Positions 60,891 through 64,000 of a DNA stretch of 64,000 nt are shown here, one piece after another (positions within the stretch are counted from its first letter, which is position 1; each line of letters starts with the position of its first letter). The notes beneath the pieces were generated by a model. The model was given only the letters and a program-made list of their open reading frames with translations, made no database searches and was not told where the DNA came from. Both the position numbers and the translations under genes were made by a program. Source of the DNA: Clostridia bacterium (GTDB lineage: Bacteria; Bacillota; Clostridia; Oscillospirales; Acutalibacteraceae); assembly GCA_017406805.1 (NCBI GenBank), contig JAFQXU010000032.1, positions 1-64,000 of the forward strand, read 5' to 3'.

Positions 60891-61412
60891 ATGTGCGATA
60901 CTTATATCGACAGTCAGTTCTTGGGAACCGCAACATATTTATGGGAAAAATCCGTTTTAAATCAAGTTTTTAAAATTTTAAAAGACCAAAAAGGGTCAAA
61001 AACCAGCGAAGAATGCTTTTTAAAATTAAAGACAGAACTTACAAATTCAGTTCACGCATTTTTAGAACAAATAAGAGTTCTAAAGCTGATTTCAAACTGC
61101 AGAGTAAAAGGCGACAACACAAGCAAATTTGGTGGAACTGAATGTGCAGCTCTTGCAAAAAAAATAAGGGCATCTTGCGAAAAATATATGAAAGAAACCA
61201 AATATAAATCAGAAAGAGAAGGCTCTTTATTCAGCTTTATTTCTTTAATAAGAAACAAAGCAAAAGAAGACGAACTAAGTGCAGCCGATATAGAAAAACG
61301 TTTAAGAAACAATTACAAAGAGTCAGGGAAAGACGATTCCCTTCTCTACATTCAAAAATGCGGATATGATTTTAACAACTTAAACTTTAAAGACATAATG
61401 GGCGTAGACTAA
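60891..61412 (+). CDS. Hypothetical helical protein encoded after the binding protein
   Basis: A 173-residue protein not recognised. It has no signal peptide or transmembrane segment and appears largely alpha-helical and charged (YLWEKSVLNQVFKILKDQK, LAKKIRASCEKYMKETK, LSAADIEKRLRNNYKESGK). Four or five Cys are present. AAGGGGG precedes the ATG, and it shares the transcript of the binding protein up to the terminator at 61437-61475. A role connected with the lipoprotein is suggested only by position. Confidence 0.65.
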   Translation: MCDTYIDSQFLGTATYLWEKSVLNQVFKILKDQKGSKTSEECFLKLKTELTNSVHAFLEQIRVLKLISNCRVKGDNTSKFGGTECAALAKKIRASCEKYMKETKYKSEREGSLFSFISLIRNKAKEDELSAADIEKRLRNNYKESGKDDSLLYIQKCGYDFNNLNFKDIMGVD

Positions 61413-61436
61413 ATTTAAAAATTATTTTAAAGCGCA

Positions 61437-61475
61437 AAAAAGCACCTGCATAAACTTCTATGCAAGTGCTTTTAT
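61437..61475. terminator. Bidirectional terminator between the convergent genes
   Basis: agcacctgcat pairs with atgcaagtgct around an 8-base loop at 61441-61470 (one mismatch). T-runs lie on both sides. Confidence 0.88.
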
Positions 61476-61477
61476 TA

Positions 61478-62350
61478 TTAATCCCAACTCCAAAGTCCAC
61501 CAAAAATCGGGAATACACCGGATTTACCGTAATCTATTAATTTTATTTTTTTAAGGGTTTCCATATCCTCTTCGGAAATTAAAAAATCAAGATCCGCATT
61601 TGTTTTCATATGTTCAGGGTTATCAGTTTTTGGCAAAACTACCATTCCAAGCTGCAAATCGTATTTTATGCAAATTTGTGCAACGGTTACTCCGTATTTT
61701 TTTGCAATATCATTCACTTCTTTGTTTTGCAGAATTTCGCCGTGGGCTATTGGGGAATAAGCTTCCATTAAAATATTTTTTTCTTTGCAATAATCAATAA
61801 GTTCAAATGGTGTATTGGAAATATGCGAAAGAACCTGATTCACCGCCGGACGAATCTTACAATCGGATAAGATGTTTTCAATATCTTCCTTTAAAAAGTT
61901 AGAAACGCCTATTGTTTTTACTTTTCCCTCCCGCACGGCATCTTCCATTGCGCGCCAAACTTCTTTATTTTCCTTAAAATATCTGTTTTCTGAGCGGTTA
62001 ACCTCCACCCATGGCTGCGGGCTGTGAATTATCATCATATCAATATAGTCAAGACCCATTTTCTTTAAGCTTTCATCAATGGAAGCTTTTGCAGAACTGT
62101 ATGATTTGTTTTCGGCAGCGACTTTGCTGTTTACGAAAATTTTTTCTCTCGGCACTCCGCATGTACGAATTCCTTCACCCACGCCACGCTCATTTTCGTA
62201 TCCTTGCGCCGTATCAATATGACGATAACCTATTTTAACGGCCTGCCTAACCGACTCGGCAACTTTGTCATCATCAATCATCCATGTCCCAAGTGCAATT
62301 TTTGGAATTCCCAATCCGTTGTTCATTTTGTACGTTTCGTTTAAAATCAT
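61478..62350 (-). CDS. Aldo/keto reductase
   Basis: NADPH-dependent oxidoreductase of about 290 residues. The tetrad is visible: Asp and Tyr in RHIDTAQGYENE, Lys in FVNSKVAAE, and His in MIIHSPQPW. Cofactor-side motifs VKTIGVSNF and AYSPIAHGE are present, and a C-terminal VLPKTDNPEHMKTNADL. ATG 62350 follows AGAGGT, favoured over an in-frame start at 62368. The substrate cannot be judged. Confidence 0.92.
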   Translation of the reverse strand: MILNETYKMNNGLGIPKIALGTWMIDDDKVAESVRQAVKIGYRHIDTAQGYENERGVGEGIRTCGVPREKIFVNSKVAAENKSYSSAKASIDESLKKMGLDYIDMMIIHSPQPWVEVNRSENRYFKENKEVWRAMEDAVREGKVKTIGVSNFLKEDIENILSDCKIRPAVNQVLSHISNTPFELIDYCKEKNILMEAYSPIAHGEILQNKEVNDIAKKYGVTVAQICIKYDLQLGMVVLPKTDNPEHMKTNADLDFLISEEDMETLKKIKLIDYGKSGVFPIFGGLWSWD

Positions 62351-62399
62351 ATTTTTACCTCTTTTCATTTTTTATAATTTATTATACCCGATGCACATA

Positions 62400-62428
62400 T
62401 TGACAATACTATTTTTTAAATGTAAAAT
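62400..62428 (+). promoter_or_regulatory. Promoter for the YjbR-like gene
   Basis: TTGACA (62400-62405), 17-base spacer, TAAAAT (62423-62428). A second possible -10, TATAAT, lies at 62443-62448. Confidence 0.8.
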
Positions 62429-62471
62429 CAATATCAAATTTGTATAATATTAAATGAAACGAGGCCACAAT

Positions 62472-62852
62472 ATGAAAAAAGAAAAAATTTTTAAGTACGC
62501 AAAAGAGCATTTTGGCTCAGATCCGGAATATTTATGGGAAAACACTCCCGATTGCTGCATTTTAAGAAATAAATCAAACAGAAAATGGTACGCAGTACTT
62601 ATGAAAGTTGAAAAAGAAAAATTAGGGCTACCGGGAAATGAAAAAACTTACATTCTTAACGTAAAATGTAACCCTATAATGATTGGTTCTTTTACATCGC
62701 AAAAAGGATTTTTGCCTGCGTACCATATGAATAAAGAGCACTGGATAAGTATTATTATTGAATCAGCCAAAGATAGCCAAATTCTTGATATGCTTCACGG
62801 AAGCTTCGACCTAATAAATAAAAAAGCCAAAACAAAAAAGCAGCCGTTTTAA
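62472..62852 (+). CDS. YjbR/MmcQ-like (DUF419) protein
   Basis: Small cytoplasmic protein of about 126 residues with the double-wing fold of the YjbR family. Typical sequence: YLWENTPDCCILRNKSNRKWYAVLM, LNVKCNPIMIGSF, and KGFLPAYHMNKEHWISIII. The role of the family is uncertain, with possible DNA binding suggested by structure. ATG 62472 is preferred because CGAGG lies before it. The stop codon is inside the terminator. Confidence 0.85.
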   Translation: MKKEKIFKYAKEHFGSDPEYLWENTPDCCILRNKSNRKWYAVLMKVEKEKLGLPGNEKTYILNVKCNPIMIGSFTSQKGFLPAYHMNKEHWISIIIESAKDSQILDMLHGSFDLINKKAKTKKQPF

Positions 62853-62862
62853 GGGCTGCTTT
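62836..62862. terminator. Bidirectional terminator after the YjbR-like gene
   Basis: aaagcagcc pairs with ggctgcttt around a loop of 8. On the minus strand it is followed by TTTTGTTTT, serving the phosphohexomutase gene. Confidence 0.85.
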
Positions 62863-62868
62863 AAAATT

Positions 62869-64000
62869 TTAAAAAAACTTTTTTAAATCTGAAATATCAA
62901 GTTCCGATTGCTTTGCAAAAAACGGGTTAATAAGCTTAAACATCGAGCGCAAATTGTTTTGAATGTAGCTTTCCGCATAAAGTATAAGCACAGGATCGTG
63001 AACACTCTTACGAAGGAGCATCCAACCTTTTTGGTGTTTAAATTTAAATGTTACACGAACGCCTTCTATGTTATCTTGTTCCAAAACCAGATTTTTATTA
63101 TTGCTGCAATAATTTTTAAAACTGTTTAAAATTTTAACTCCGGCATTATTTATATTTCCTTCGTCAGCTTTTATAGGTAGCCTGATGGACACTTTTTCTT
63201 TTGCGTTTACAAAGTTTTTTAAATAATCTTCCAGATTTTGATTTTTCTCTTTTAATTTCACAAGCTCGGCTATGATTTTACACGCAAAATATGCGCCATC
63301 ATCAATAAATTTATTTTCTTTAAATGCCGCATGGCCTGACGTTTCTATTGCAAGGGGGCAATTTTCTCCCTTTTCATTTATTGTTTTTGCCATTGTTATC
63401 ACATTGTGATATCCACGTTTGTACCTAAACTGTGTTCCACCAAATTTTTCTATAAATTCTTTTAAATAATCGGAAGTTACCGAGTCTGTTACTATTATTG
63501 AACCGGGATTTTCTTCCAATACCATTCTGGACGCAAGTGCTATTAATTTGTTGGCAGATATTTCTCGGCCGCCGCTATCCACAAAAGCCACTCTATCAAC
63601 ATCTGTATCGAATATTATTCCCAAGTCTGCACCGTTTTCTTTTACCGCAGCAACAATAGACTTAATTGCATTCGGATCTTCGGGATTTGGTATGTGATTT
63701 GGAAATTTGCCGTCAGGATTAAGAAATTTACTACCTTTTGTGTTTGCTCCAAGAGGCGTCAAAACATCTTTTACAAAAAAGCCTCCTGCTCCATTTCCTG
63801 CATCAACTACTATTTTTAATCCATTAAGTGGCCTTTCGTGACTTTTTTTGCTGTTTATTTTATCTTTTATTAAACCTTTTAATTTTTCGCAGTAATGCTG
63901 CATTAAATCAACGGATCTTACGATTCCCTCTTTATTTAATGAGAATTCATTTTCCGTTTGAGCAATTTCCAAAATTTCATCTATATCTTCCTCAGAAAGT
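62869..64000 (-). CDS. Phosphomannomutase/phosphoglucomutase, 5' end outside window
   Basis: Phosphohexomutase of the alpha-D-phosphohexomutase superfamily, interconverting hexose 1- and 6-phosphates. The gene runs off the right edge; about 377 residues are seen, lacking the first domain with the catalytic phosphoserine. Domain 3 has the metal-like loop FDTDVDRVAFVD (usually DxDGDR, here with Val for Gly). Domain 2 has VVDAGNGAGGFF, and ETSGHAAFKENKF gives the sugar-binding loop. The C-terminus has GWMLLRKSVHDPVLILYAES, the domain-4 phosphate site. The frame continues to base 64000, so any internal start is not the true one. Confidence 0.9.
   Translation of the reverse strand, partial: LSEEDIDEILEIAQTENEFSLNKEGIVRSVDLMQHYCEKLKGLIKDKINSKKSHERPLNGLKIVVDAGNGAGGFFVKDVLTPLGANTKGSKFLNPDGKFPNHIPNPEDPNAIKSIVAAVKENGADLGIIFDTDVDRVAFVDSGGREISANKLIALASRMVLEENPGSIIVTDSVTSDYLKEFIEKFGGTQFRYKRGYHNVITMAKTINEKGENCPLAIETSGHAAFKENKFIDDGAYFACKIIAELVKLKEKNQNLEDYLKNFVNAKEKVSIRLPIKADEGNINNAGVKILNSFKNYCSNNKNLVLEQDNIEGVRVTFKFKHQKGWMLLRKSVHDPVLILYAESYIQNNLRSMFKLINPFFAKQSELDISDLKKFF

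Noticed and set aside
62869..63972. Phosphohexomutase starting at TTG 63972
   Set aside because: The frame continues to the window edge and the first domain with the catalytic serine is missing, so the start is outside the window.

Overview
The window is AT-rich chromosomal DNA from an endospore-forming, low-GC Gram-positive bacterium, most likely an uncultured member of the Clostridia. It carries the sigma-F operon (spoIIAA-spoIIAB-sigF), the complete eight-gene spoIIIA operon, hprK and whiA, which are Firmicutes hallmarks. MurE has the DNPR motif of meso-diaminopimelate-adding enzymes. No rRNA, tRNA, CRISPR array, insertion sequence or prophage is visible. Most of the window is ordinary housekeeping DNA.

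Layout: 1-1000 is the 3' end of a repeat-rich acidic gene with what looks like a programmed -1 frameshift site at its stop codon. 1123-3985 (+) is hprK-murB-whiA. 3996-5433 (-) is sigF-spoIIAB-spoIIAA. 5589-18032 (-) is a long protein quality-control, ribosome-assembly and repair block (valS, engB, lon, clpX, clpP, tig, a phosphoesterase, a dipeptidase, yraN, rnhB, rbgA). A nucleoside phosphorylase, two signal peptidases, rplS and galU follow on the same strand to 21580. folD-ppa-prfB (21677-24198) lie on the plus strand.

24265-28532 (-) is a five-gene accessory locus of secreted and membrane-anchored proteins. Two paralogous secreted proteins alternate with two membrane proteins that share a related C-terminal outer domain, and a small protein with a double-glycine-like leader ends the operon. 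I recognise no described system; this is the strongest candidate for a novel module. After it come nth/comFC, a division and envelope block (S41-like protein, M23/EnvC-like protein, ftsX, ftsE), a CdaR/PucR-type regulator, ftsL-rsmH, pduL-nadK-tlyA, pth-prs-glmU (glmU lacking most of its acetyltransferase half), a split transketolase and cdd.

44367-48093 (+) holds a small membrane protein, an M16 peptidase pair and lgt. 48134-54199 (-) holds a DUF975 protein, a cysteine-rich secreted unknown, rsmA, folE, murF and murE. 54330-59194 (-) is spoIIIAA-AH. The right end has an orphan solute-binding lipoprotein with an unknown partner, an aldo/keto reductase, a YjbR-like protein and a phosphohexomutase cut by the window edge.

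The main points for a second look are: the A AAA AAG slippery heptamer plus stem-loop at 902-951; apparent AUA (or AUU) start codons for murB and lon; the 24-28.5 kb surface locus; an 11-codon upstream ORF coupled to tlyA; a GlmU without its acetyltransferase active site; a PDZ-less S41 homologue with an altered serine motif; and a terminator-like hairpin directly in front of ftsE.
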